NCBI RefSeq assembly: GCF_001661345.1
Contig: NW_017962913.1
Coordinates: forward strand, 997,428-1,061,427
Direction: 5' to 3'
From: Ascoidea rubescens DSM 1968
Lineage: Eukaryota > Ascomycota > Saccharomycetes > Ascoideales > Ascoideaceae
DNA length: 64,000 nt
Part shown: positions 29,563 through 39,053 of the stretch, piece by piece
Position numbering within the stretch: the first letter of the stretch is position 1
How the letters are laid out: the number at the start of each line of letters is the position of its first letter
The notes under the pieces: model-generated
Database searches by the model: none
Told to the model about the DNA's origin: nothing
What the model saw: only the letters and a program-made list of their open reading frames with translations
Position numbers and translations under genes: made by a program

Positions 29563-31234
29563 TCATATCGCTATTACTAGAAATATTATAATCATACAAT
29601 TCTAAATTTAACCCATTATCATTTTCAAAAAAATTATTACCACCACCATTACCATTACCATTATCATTATTAATTTTAATACTTTTATAATTATAAATAT
29701 GGTTATGATTTGAAGAATAATAATTAACAAGAAACTCTTTACTCACCAAATAATTAACCAAAAGTAACTTGTTATCCTGATTATTCTCAGAATTAACAAC
29801 ATTGTTTCTTAAATTAAATAAATTTAAATTATTTTTTAACCTAATACTATTTAAAACCATTAAATTATACCAAATACAGTAATAAAAATACTCGTTCTGT
29901 AAATCATCATTTGAACAACAATTAATACTAAAAGATGAGACCTTCAATAGTAAAAACGTCAATTTATAATTCATTGAAGGAATTAAGGAAACTTTAATTA
30001 TAGTCTTGAAAAAATTAAACAAATCATTCATTGAATAAACATTAAATTCAATTATATACCTAATATTATGACTAATCAATTTGTTATCAACTAAAAAATT
30101 GGATAATTTAAACCATTGGTTTTTCTTATTTTTAAGTTTAATTGAATATTCAACTAAAGTATACTTATCCTTTTCCAATTCAATTATATCCTTTTTAATA
30201 ATTTCTTTAAAATATTCACCATTTAGGGGAGCATATTCATAACTCAAAAAAACCATTTTTATATAGTTATTATTTTGATAATAATAAATTTCATTATCGA
30301 TATTGTTGATATCTTTTATATTAATTATATCAATTAGTTTCAATGATACATTATTTTGAATTAAAACAATTCTGTTGGGTTCTGCGAATAATTTCTGTTT
30401 AATAAATTCAATTAAATGTTTCTTATTAATCGAATATCGTAATTTTCGAAAATTATCGATTTTTCTAACATTGTAAAAATCTCTATGGGGAATTTTTTTC
30501 AAATTTAAGAGTTCTGAATTTTCATTGATTAATTGATATAATTCAAATTTTTTTTGTAAATAATTTAATCGAAGTTTGCTAAAAGAGTTGAAAAGATTGA
30601 TTTTGGTTATAGATTGTAAATAATTCAAATCGCTTTTAAATTGATTAAATGGAATAACTTGAAATGAATTATTGCCTATATATTTGCTAAAATCTTTCAA
30701 GATGTTTTCATCAAACAAGCCCAAAAACCTGTCATGAATTTGGCTAGTGAAAATGTCATTTTTAATTTTAATTAGACCGCAAAAATTATCATTGAAAAAT
30801 TGAATAAAATGATTTAAATTAAAATCGTTACCTGTATAGCCATGGTCATCATTCGAAGAGCCAAATTCGTCTTGATAATGCCAGTATTTGGACAAAGGTT
30901 TAGGATAGATAATCCAATTTTTTATATTGTTATTTATTGAATTTGAAACTGTGACGTTATGAGGGTTCAAATAGTCTAATTGTTTTGAGATTAATAAATA
31001 CTTTTTTCTTAATTTCAAGGATTCATTGACAAATTTCTTGAATGTGATTAGAAAATCGTTGGAAAACAAAGAGTTATTATCAAAATTATTACTGGACTGA
31101 TTAAAAGAAGAGAGATAGCCATTGATAAGCTGGTCATCAAACTGAGTGTCTAAATCAGTTATAACATCACCTTCAATTGTATTGGGATTCAGAGAGTGAA
31201 AAATATCTGTATTCAACTGCTGGATGTTATACAT
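29006..31234 (-). CDS. AMP-deaminase-like pseudoenzyme (YJL070C/YBR284W type)
   Basis: 742 residues from the first ATG (31232-31234). AMP deaminase landmarks are present but altered. IPHRDFYNVRKIDNFRKLRYSI matches the active-enzyme segment containing KVDTHIH, but both metal-binding histidines are gone. YKVSICSHKPLL replaces the STDDP block with its catalytic Asp. NSADLCELSRNSVL and FKKHWVGIEY keep the structural C-terminal helices. S. cerevisiae also has AMP-deaminase-like proteins of unknown role, YJL070C and YBR284W, and this looks like one of them. It is probably not catalytic and could bind nucleotides or regulate Amd1. An Asn run and a Gly/Asn stretch interrupt the barrel at about residues 550-600. 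Confidence 0.72.
29520..29561 (-). repeat. Trinucleotide run coding poly-Asn
   Basis: About 14 TAT/ATT trinucleotides on the plus strand are read on the minus strand as AAT codons within the AMP-deaminase-like gene. Confidence 0.9.
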
Positions 31235-31642
31235 CACAAAAAAAAAACGATCAATCAATCAATCAAAATATTATTATATTGTGCTAGACCTATGGAATTA
31301 GCTTAGTAGTGCAATATTTCTATAATTACCACAACAAACCATAGAATAAAATCATTTGCAAGTCTAAAGCCTAAAAGCCCCAGGGCATCGTGTGCAGCGG
31401 TTGTAGTTATAATTACAGCTATAGTTACAACAGTAGTTGTAATCCGATCTGGTTGATGTTCAATCCCTATTGATTATATTTACTTTCTTTTCTGTATTCC
31501 TCTATGTTGAAAAGCTAAAGCTGATCCGCAAAGGTGGATAAAGCGTGGGTGTTGGAAGTTTAAATTTCACTACAGTGGAGTATCGTGGAAAGAAGAGTGC
31601 GATTCAAGAGCAGCTAGCAGATCATGATAGCAGTTGGATGAA
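31235..31642. promoter_or_regulatory. Divergent promoter of the AMP-deaminase-like gene and COG5
   Basis: 408 bases. Around 31399-31440 there is a run of related GTTGTA/TACAAC and GTTATA/CTATAG words in both orientations, forming an imperfect dyad. I cannot match it to a known factor. Confidence 0.35.
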
Positions 31643-33088
31643 ATGAGTGCTGGCGAGGAGAACGAATTGAAGGAATTGGAGGAGTACTCCTCCAGAGGGT
31701 TTTCGGCAGTGGAGTTTGCCAACAGGTTGTTGATATCTATGAATGACATTGACCACAGCTACAGCTACGACATTGATGGCAGTGCTGGTGATAGTAGTGG
31801 GATGGAATTGGATATCACCAATCCCATAAAGAAGTTGGAGTTTGATTTGATTGAGGTCAACAAGGAAATGAGGGAAATCGGGAACAGTAAGTATGAGGAA
31901 ATATTGAATGAGATGAATAAAGAGAACGATATAAAAAAGTTGATTTTGGAGATCATTTTGCCCTCGATCAAGCAGATCAACTCGAATTTCAATACAATTG
32001 AAAAGAATATTTTGCAGCCTTTTAACGAGTTCAAAAAATTGAACAATTCAATCAAGAATCTATATTCGACGAGCAATCTATTAAGGAAGTTTCAATATTT
32101 TATCTATTTATTTGAGGAGTTGAACAATGGGATAAACAACGAAATTCTGGACTATGACAGTGGCAGCAGTAATAACAGTGGTGCATATTTGAATAAAGTG
32201 ATTAGGAATTACTATTTTTTGAATAAACATTTAAATGACAACGAATCATTAATGAGTTTAAAAATAATTAGAGATTATAAAATTATCTTAGGTGATATTA
32301 AAATTCAAAAAATACTCAGGTTTTTGAATCAGAAATTCAATTTTATTATTGTCAATCATGATAATACCAATATCAAAAGCAACAATAATGGTGATAATAA
32401 TTATAATGGTGATAATAATTATAATAATGACATTACTGCTAAAAAAGAACTTGATAACATTAAAATATTATTTATATCATTTATTATAATCGATGAAAAT
32501 CACTTAGTCAATAAGCTTAAAAATTATATTAATAGTTTAATTAATTTGTCAATTAATAAACTATCAAGAATTCTTACATCTCCGCGAAATTTTAATAGTT
32601 TAATGGTGGAAATCAGTGAAAATGGATTATTTTTGTTCAAAATTAGCAAAATATTGGAAAAGACTGAGTATCCATTTTTTGATGAAAAAGAAGAAACTGA
32701 AAAAAACAATAATGAAGCAAAATTAAGGAAAATTAAAAAGAATTATTGGAGCACTTGCCTCAATGAACTTGAAAACAGTGCAATTGGTACCGGCGTTTTG
32801 AAAATGGTTATCAAGAAATTAGATATCAATAATATTACATTGTTGCAGTACTATTGGAAAGAAATTGCTATTAAATTTGAAAAAATATTAACCAGTACAA
32901 TTGAAAGAGGAGGGCCAGTTGGGAAGACGTTGAAGTTGTACTCCAGCGAAATCAAAAATTCCATCAAGGTGAATGTCATCAACAGTGGAAAACTTAATGC
33001 CATTGAAGAGCTCTCAGAGAATAGTTTCGAGGTAAAAATGATGTTGAACTCAACCAACAGCTTTGATAGAAACACCAGAGTGTATTAA
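31643..33088 (+). CDS. COG5: Conserved oligomeric Golgi complex subunit 5 (Cog5)
   Basis: 481 residues from the first usable ATG (an in-frame TTG lies nine bases upstream). The N-terminus has the COG5 pattern of a short acidic helix followed by FSAVEFANRLL and NPIKKLEFDLIEVNKEMREI. A long coiled-coil-like helical stretch, IEKNILQPFNEFKKLNNSIK and STSNLLRKFQYFIYLFEEL, is typical of COG and exocyst tethers. The C-terminal YYWKEIAIKFEKIL also fits. COG is an eight-subunit tether for retrograde vesicles within the Golgi, where Cog5 pairs with Cog7 in lobe B. An Asn-rich insertion (NNNGDNNYNGDNNYNND) breaks the middle. The low overall conservation of COG subunits limits certainty. Confidence 0.75.
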   Translation: MSAGEENELKELEEYSSRGFSAVEFANRLLISMNDIDHSYSYDIDGSAGDSSGMELDITNPIKKLEFDLIEVNKEMREIGNSKYEEILNEMNKENDIKKLILEIILPSIKQINSNFNTIEKNILQPFNEFKKLNNSIKNLYSTSNLLRKFQYFIYLFEELNNGINNEILDYDSGSSNNSGAYLNKVIRNYYFLNKHLNDNESLMSLKIIRDYKIILGDIKIQKILRFLNQKFNFIIVNHDNTNIKSNNNGDNNYNGDNNYNNDITAKKELDNIKILFISFIIIDENHLVNKLKNYINSLINLSINKLSRILTSPRNFNSLMVEISENGLFLFKISKILEKTEYPFFDEKEETEKNNNEAKLRKIKKNYWSTCLNELENSAIGTGVLKMVIKKLDINNITLLQYYWKEIAIKFEKILTSTIERGGPVGKTLKLYSSEIKNSIKVNVINSGKLNAIEELSENSFEVKMMLNSTNSFDRNTRVY

Positions 33089-33123
33089 CTTCATGCTTCA
33101 TAAATTTCACTAGAAACTTGGTC

Positions 33124-33195
33124 ATAAAATGCATTATAAATTGCACTATAAAATGTAGTATAAATTGCGCTATAAAATGCATTATAAAATGCAAG
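33124..33195. repeat. 12-bp tandem repeat, six units, alternating types
   Basis: Six contiguous 12-bp units alternate between ATAAAATGCATT-like and ATAAATTGCACT-like forms, a 24-bp higher-order pattern. They lie 36 bases after the COG5 stop and about 190 bases before the KAP123 start. Confidence 0.88.
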
Positions 33196-33205
33196 ATCTT
33201 TTTGT

Positions 33206-33211
33206 ACGCGT
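33206..33211. promoter_or_regulatory. ACGCGT box upstream of KAP123
   Basis: ACGCGT, the MBF core, lies about 180 bases before the KAP123 ATG. It is a single six-base match and may be chance. Confidence 0.2.
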
Positions 33212-33387
33212 TTCATGGGTTTTTTTCAGTTACCCGACAAACTTTATTTTTTTTTTATTTGGAATTTTTTTTATTTGGAATTTTTTTTCAAATCTTTTTT
33301 TTTAGCTGGAACACTTTGTTTTTAATCATTTCTTGTTGATTTATTTTTCTTCTTTAATTTCTCTGGTGTCAAAAAAAACCTTTAAAT

Positions 33388-36300
33388 ATGGATCAACAGT
33401 ATCTTTCCTCTTTAGAGGAAACTCTCAAACTCGCTACACTTCCTTCTACCGAAGTTATCAAGAATGCTACTGCAAATTTGAAAAAAAATTTTTATGGTGA
33501 TTCTAAATCTTTGCCAGCATTAATTCATATTTTGCAAAACAGTACTGATGAGTCGATTAAAACAATCGCAGCTATTGAAACAAGAAAACTTCTTTCAAAA
33601 CACTGGGGTTCTTTAGATTCCAATTTAAAATTCCAAATCAAATTTTCAATATTAGAATTTGCTTTACATAACAATGAAAAAAAGTTATTAAATCACAGCA
33701 TAGCAAGAATTGTTTCAACTATAGCTGATATAGAACTATTAACTAGTGACTGGCCTGAATTATTGGATACTTTAGTCTCAAATTCAAGTAATGATACAGC
33801 TATTTACATTCTTTATACTTTGTTAGAATCTGACAATCCAATTGTTTCAAAGCATTTGTCTGATTTATTATCTCTTTTCGGTTCAATCTTATCTAATAAC
33901 AATTCTTCTTTGGACATTAAGATTACCTCTTTATCTTCTTTATCTTTAATTGCTTCATTAATTGAATCAAATGATCAAGGGGTCGTTGATACTAACTTAG
34001 CTAATAACTTTAAGTTTTTAATCAATCCTATGGTGGATTTATTAAAATATGTTGTTAATTCAAATGATGTATTAAATTCGAAAGATGTTTTTAATTCATT
34101 CAACGATTTTATCTATTTAGATAACAAACTAATCGGTGAAAACTTATTATTGTTAATAAATTTAATGTTTGAAATCTCTTTAAATAAATCAAACTTAGAC
34201 GATGAAATTAGACTAATGGCCTTAAGTTTTCTTTCAAGAGTTATTTCTTTAAGAAGATCAAAAATTACTCAAAACAAATTAGGTCCAACTTTTGTTTTAA
34301 CTTGTCTTAAGATTGCTTCTGAGCCAATTGATATTGATGATGAATTAGACAATGAAGATGAAGAAAACGAAAATGAAGAAAACTCTCCTAGTTCTTTATC
34401 TTTAAGAATCCTTTCTGAACTATCAACTGAGCTACCTCCATCCCAAGTTATTTTGCCTTTATTTGAACATTTACCTGCTCTTTTAAGCTCTTCAAATTTT
34501 TTTGAAAGAAGAGCTGGTATTTTATCAATCGGTTTAACTGTTGGTGGTGCTCCCGATTATGTTTTTACCCATTTACCAAAATTAATTCCTTATTTAATTA
34601 ATGGTTTAAAAGATCATGAATTAATTGTTCAATTGGCTACTTTAAAGACAATTTCAGAATTAACCAATGAATTACAAGATGGTATCACTGAACACCATGC
34701 CGATTTATTACCCTTAATTATTCAAATCATCGATAGTGCTACTAACGTCATGATCTATAAAAACGCTACTTATGCCTTAGATGGTTTGATTGAATATATG
34801 AGTCATGATGCTATTTTGTTATACTTGGAACCACTTATGAATAAATTATTTCAAATGTTGCAAAATTCATCTTCTCCTTCTCTTAAGTGTGCTATTGTCT
34901 CTGCAATTGGATCGACTGCATTTGCTTCTGGTAAAGCGTTTATTCCATTTTTCAATAACTCTTTACAATTTTTGGAACCTTTAATTCATTCTTCGAATTC
35001 AAATTCTAAAGATTCTGATTTACCTGATGTTGAAATTGAATTAAAAGCTTCAACTTTTGAAAATATTTCTACAATGGCAAGAGCTGTTGGTCCTAAACCT
35101 TTTGCTAAATTTGCTGAACCTTTAGTTAACTCTGCTTATAATTCAATGAATTCTGATGCTCCAAGATTAAGAGAATCTGGTTTTGCTTTTATCTCAAATA
35201 TGGCAAGAGTTTATCAAAAGGAATTCACTCCATTTTTAGAGAAATTAGTTCCGGAAATCTTCAAATGTCTAGAACAACCTGAATTCAATGCTGATGAGTT
35301 ATTGGATGAATTTGATCCAAATGATCCTGAAATCACAGTTTCAGATGTTCTTAAAGTCGTCGATGATGACTCTGAAGAAGCTGATCTTGAAGATAAATTT
35401 CAAATTCACACTGGTATCACTATGGAAAAGGAAATTGCAGCTATGGCTTTAGCTGAATTGGCTATTGCCACTGGTATTAATTTTGTTAAATATCTTGAAC
35501 CTTCTATTAACATTCTTATTGATCAAATCGATAACTCTTTTGGTATAACTCAACCTGCTATTAATTCATTATGGAAAATTGTAAATGCAATGGTCAAGGT
35601 TCACTACGAAAATCCTGTTAACACCAACAATGAAAATTACAGAAATTTAACTGGTGATGGTATCAAATACCCAGTTGGTGCTGTCTCTTCATCTTACGTC
35701 AATAATGATATTTTATCAATCATCAAATTAGCAAGAGAAAAGTCATTAGAATTATTGGAGTCAGAATACACTATTTCAATTGTTTATTCAATTTTAGATA
35801 ACTTTTCTGAAACTATTAAAAATATTGGTGCAATTTCAATCATGGACAATGGTAATAGCTCTGAATTAGAACAGTTATGTGTTGAATTAATGAAAATCTT
35901 AAAAGAAGAACACCCATGTCAGGTTGACGATGATAAAGATGAAGCAGAAGATGCTGATACTTCAGAAATGGAAGCTTCATTATACGATGAAGCCTTGGAT
36001 GTTTTAGTTTCATTATCAACAGCTTTAGGTGGTGACTTTAATAAAGTTTTCCACTCATTCAAAAATGTAATTGTTTCTCAATTGAATACTAAATCCAAAA
36101 TCAAAAGAAGTTCGATTATTGGATCATTGGCTGAAATTTCTGTTGGACTTAAGTCATCGAATGAATTTTCGAAAGAATTACTACAAATATTTATTGAAAT
36201 CTTAACAAAAGATAAATCATTAGATGTAAAAAGTAATAGTGCATTTGGTATTGGTGTTGTCATTGAAAATTCTAACGAAGATTTTTCGTCAGCCTATCCA

Positions 36301-36807
36301 ACTGTTTTAATTACATTATCTAAGCTATTGACTAAAACAGAAAAAGAAGAAAATAAAAGCATCGATGATGAAGAAACTCAAGAAATTATTAAAAGATTTT
36401 ATGCCAATGCATGCGGTTGTGTTGCCAGATTAATGTTAAAAAACGAAACCATTATTCCATTAAGTGAAGTTTTGCCAGTTTTAATTTCTCATTTACCATT
36501 ATCAACAGCATTTGAAGAAAACAAGCCAATTTTTGAATTAATTCTTAAATTATATCAAGAAAATAATGAATACATTTTAGCAGAAACTCCAACCGTTGTT
36601 GAAATTTTTGCAAACGTTTTTAAAAAGGAAGCCGAAGTTAAAAAGTTAGAAAACGAGTCTACATTGGGCAGGGAACAAAACATTGAATCCTTAAAACAAT
36701 TCCAGGTTCCTGATTTGAGAGATAAAATTGTTGAATTATTAAAATTTTTAGATGGAAAATATTCTGGTATTGTTTCAAATAATGAAACATTAAAATCTAT
36801 TTTTTAA
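33388..36807 (+). CDS. KAP123: Karyopherin beta Kap123 (importin-4 type)
   Basis: 1139 residues, close to the 1113 of S. cerevisiae Kap123. The N-terminal importin-beta block (LSSLEETLKLATLPSTEVIK, ALIHILQNSTDESIKTIAAI) is followed by HEAT repeats throughout, such as PSQVILPLFEHLPALLSSSN, FERRAGILSIGLTVGGAPDY and SFGITQPAINSLWKIVNAM. Two acidic loops (around DIDDELDNEDEENENEENS and DDDKDEAEDADTSEMEASL) suit binding of basic cargo. Kap123 carries ribosomal proteins and histones H3/H4 through the nuclear pore and releases them with Ran-GTP. Codon use is biased, suggesting high expression. It is followed by the convergent velvet-like gene. Confidence 0.93.
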   Translation: MDQQYLSSLEETLKLATLPSTEVIKNATANLKKNFYGDSKSLPALIHILQNSTDESIKTIAAIETRKLLSKHWGSLDSNLKFQIKFSILEFALHNNEKKLLNHSIARIVSTIADIELLTSDWPELLDTLVSNSSNDTAIYILYTLLESDNPIVSKHLSDLLSLFGSILSNNNSSLDIKITSLSSLSLIASLIESNDQGVVDTNLANNFKFLINPMVDLLKYVVNSNDVLNSKDVFNSFNDFIYLDNKLIGENLLLLINLMFEISLNKSNLDDEIRLMALSFLSRVISLRRSKITQNKLGPTFVLTCLKIASEPIDIDDELDNEDEENENEENSPSSLSLRILSELSTELPPSQVILPLFEHLPALLSSSNFFERRAGILSIGLTVGGAPDYVFTHLPKLIPYLINGLKDHELIVQLATLKTISELTNELQDGITEHHADLLPLIIQIIDSATNVMIYKNATYALDGLIEYMSHDAILLYLEPLMNKLFQMLQNSSSPSLKCAIVSAIGSTAFASGKAFIPFFNNSLQFLEPLIHSSNSNSKDSDLPDVEIELKASTFENISTMARAVGPKPFAKFAEPLVNSAYNSMNSDAPRLRESGFAFISNMARVYQKEFTPFLEKLVPEIFKCLEQPEFNADELLDEFDPNDPEITVSDVLKVVDDDSEEADLEDKFQIHTGITMEKEIAAMALAELAIATGINFVKYLEPSINILIDQIDNSFGITQPAINSLWKIVNAMVKVHYENPVNTNNENYRNLTGDGIKYPVGAVSSSYVNNDILSIIKLAREKSLELLESEYTISIVYSILDNFSETIKNIGAISIMDNGNSSELEQLCVELMKILKEEHPCQVDDDKDEAEDADTSEMEASLYDEALDVLVSLSTALGGDFNKVFHSFKNVIVSQLNTKSKIKRSSIIGSLAEISVGLKSSNEFSKELLQIFIEILTKDKSLDVKSNSAFGIGVVIENSNEDFSSAYPTVLITLSKLLTKTEKEENKSIDDEETQEIIKRFYANACGCVARLMLKNETIIPLSEVLPVLISHLPLSTAFEENKPIFELILKLYQENNEYILAETPTVVEIFANVFKKEAEVKKLENESTLGREQNIESLKQFQVPDLRDKIVELLKFLDGKYSGIVSNNETLKSIF

Positions 36808-37355
36808 ATCAAGCAGTCTACAAAATAATTTACCTTATTTTTTATTTTTTTTTTGTTTAAAGTAGTTGAAGTCTTTTCCTATTTCAATAGTGATTATAAT
36901 TTGGTATTTCTGTTTTAATCCTGTTTTTTTAAAGATTATTACACTTTGATATTTATATCTTTTTATGTTGTCTTTTATAGTTTTTTTTTAATAGTATATA
37001 GGTTTTTTTACTGATTTGTTGTTTTATTTGTCCTCCTACTATCATTCGAATTTTGATCATTATATCCTCTTTTATTGTCCGCCATTGATTTTTCCACCAT
37101 TAATTTTCCTTTTTTGCTTTTTTAGAATCTTCATTTTAATCTATATTATTTCATATTAATTGTTTTTACTACAATGTTAAAAAAGATAAACAAAATACGA
37201 AGATGTGAGACTTAGGATATTATGGACTAATTGTTTATGTAAAGCATTTGTATGTTTTCTATTATCTTGTTTAATAACTTATTTGGTAATGTTTTAGTAT
37301 GTTGTTTAAAATAATGGTTTGCAGTTTGCAGTTTGTTGTTGTTTTTTTGGTTTTT
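36808..37355. other. Convergent AT-rich spacer
   Basis: 550 bases of T-rich sequence lie between the KAP123 stop and the stop of the velvet-like gene. I see no gene in it, only 3' UTR-like sequence. Confidence 0.6.
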
Positions 37356-38312
37356 TTAATGGTTAGAAAACTTTGGAATAACATCTAATTCAAAATCTCC
37401 TGAAAAACTGAAAGTCTTTAAATCAGGGGTTATATCGGCTGAATCAAGGTTTAAAAGTCTTGGATTGATGTTAAAAGATTTTGGTTTGACTTTTATATCT
37501 AGGTGATAGTTACAAAATGATGGGAAATTAATTAGGACATTGTTTTTACCTATACTATAATTTTCATCATTTGTATCTGTACTATAATTGTCACTGTTTA
37601 TATCTTTACTATGATTGTCATTATTTATACCTGTACCATAAATGTCATTATTGCTATTATACTTTTTTTTTTTTTTTTTATCAATATTACTATTTTTTTC
37701 GTTATTCTGGTTTTCATTATTATTGTCATTGTTCATTTTGCCTATATTAACATTAACATTAAGATTAAGATTAACATTGTCATTATCATTAACATTAACA
37801 TTAACATTATCATTATCATTATTCACTCTTTTTTTTTTTGAATTGCTATAAAAAGATCTTGTAGAATATATTGTAATTTTGCTGGAAAAGAGGGATTTGA
37901 TAAAAGTAGAGCCAATGCCTATGTTATATTTATACAAATCATATTTAATTTTGTAATTACCAATTTTCCTTATTGCTAGATCTTTAAATTCAAAACAATA
38001 AGAATCAACTTTATTAAGATTATTAAGAAGACTATTCTCTTTAACACCGAATAGAATTTTTGAACCAATCAAATTATCTTGGTTTGAATAAAGAAAATCG
38101 TCATAATAACCAAATAAAGTAGCAGTAATGAAAAACTGATTGTGGCTGTTTATATCGTTTGTTTTAAGTATCAATTTAGTTGTTGGAGAAAGTAGTCTTT
38201 TGGAAGATTGGCCAGACTGTCTACCTTGAACAGAATATTGAGTTATATTTAGGTTATAAAAATATTGTGGTAAGAATATAGGTTGTAATTGATTTGGATA
38301 TGGGTAATTCAT
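37356..38312 (-). CDS. Putative velvet-domain protein
   Basis: 318 residues. The first about 165 follow the velvet pattern of VosA/VelB-type fungal regulators in order: ITQYSVQGRQSG then KRLLSPTTKLIL (family: QQPxxARxxG, DRRPxDPPPIVxL), FFITATLFGYYDD (FFxxATLW), NLIGSKILFGVKENSLL (LVGxxVSSxxxLxD), CFEFKDLAIRKIGNYKIKYDL (FVFPDLSVRxEGxYRLxFxL), and SKITIYSTRSF (FTVYSAKxF). An Asn/Asp/Lys-rich microsatellite-coded segment follows (about residues 165-260). A short tail ends DFELDVIPKFSNH. Velvet proteins are DNA-binding regulators of development in filamentous fungi and pair with each other. No partner is in this window. The match rests on pattern memory and needs a profile or structure test. Confidence 0.55.
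   Translation of the reverse strand: MNYPYPNQLQPIFLPQYFYNLNITQYSVQGRQSGQSSKRLLSPTTKLILKTNDINSHNQFFITATLFGYYDDFLYSNQDNLIGSKILFGVKENSLLNNLNKVDSYCFEFKDLAIRKIGNYKIKYDLYKYNIGIGSTFIKSLFSSKITIYSTRSFYSNSKKKRVNNDNDNVNVNVNDNDNVNLNLNVNVNIGKMNNDNNNENQNNEKNSNIDKKKKKKYNSNNDIYGTGINNDNHSKDINSDNYSTDTNDENYSIGKNNVLINFPSFCNYHLDIKVKPKSFNINPRLLNLDSADITPDLKTFSFSGDFELDVIPKFSNH
37746..37822 (-). repeat. Hexanucleotide-type repeat coding Asn-Val/Asn-Asp runs
   Basis: ATTAAC, ATTATC and ATTAAG units on the plus strand are read on the minus strand as alternating Asn with Val, Asp or Leu, within the insertion of the velvet-like gene. Confidence 0.85.
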
Positions 38313-39053
38313 TTTCAGAGTTTTTTTTTATTAAATGGTTTTGGTAAGTACTTTACTGGGTATAATATAGGAAATGGGTTATTTAATGGTTTAGGCAGTG
38401 ATTTAGATAGAGATTTAGTGAAAAATTATAATATCTAATTAGTTTGCTAATTTTTAAAATGCTTCATTAGTTTTTATAAAAGAGCAAGAAAAACTGGCGT
38501 ATTTATATTATTTTGAAAACTAAAAAAAAGTATGGATTGTTTTGGTCATTGCCAAATATGAAAAACAAATATAATGATTTATAATAATTTCTATTGATTT
38601 GAATTGTTTTATTTATATATTTGCACTATTTATTTGTTGTTATTTACTTGTTCTTGGTTGCATAGTTCACTTTTTCACAACAAAACAGCATTTTGATTTT
38701 AGTAATGCATTTAGATTCTGAACTGGTTTTGTAAGACATGATTAGAAATAACGTTACATAAAAGGAAACAAATAATAATCAACGAAGAGGAAAGTTTGCA
38801 AAGGAAACACATTTCTGCTTTCTGTTTATTGCAGATCTTGTTGAGGTTGGTAGAGTTTGTTTTAGGTGCTGAGCTATACTTTAAGCTGGGCTCTGTTTAT
38901 GTTTACTGTTTACTCTTCGCCCTCCACTGCTTCTATTAGATGGCAGTGTTGAGACACACCCATCCAACATAAACAATCAACAGCCAACTGTCAACATAAA
39001 CAAACAGAACCCACCTTCCAATATAGTGTCAGAAGCATAAACAGCAGTCCACA
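38313..39053. promoter_or_regulatory. Divergent promoter region, velvet-like gene and unknown Asn-rich gene
   Basis: 740 bases. The half next to the velvet-like gene is AT-rich. The half next to the 39054 gene is more balanced, with CA-rich leader sequence just before the ATG. I see no specific sites I would defend. Confidence 0.4.
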
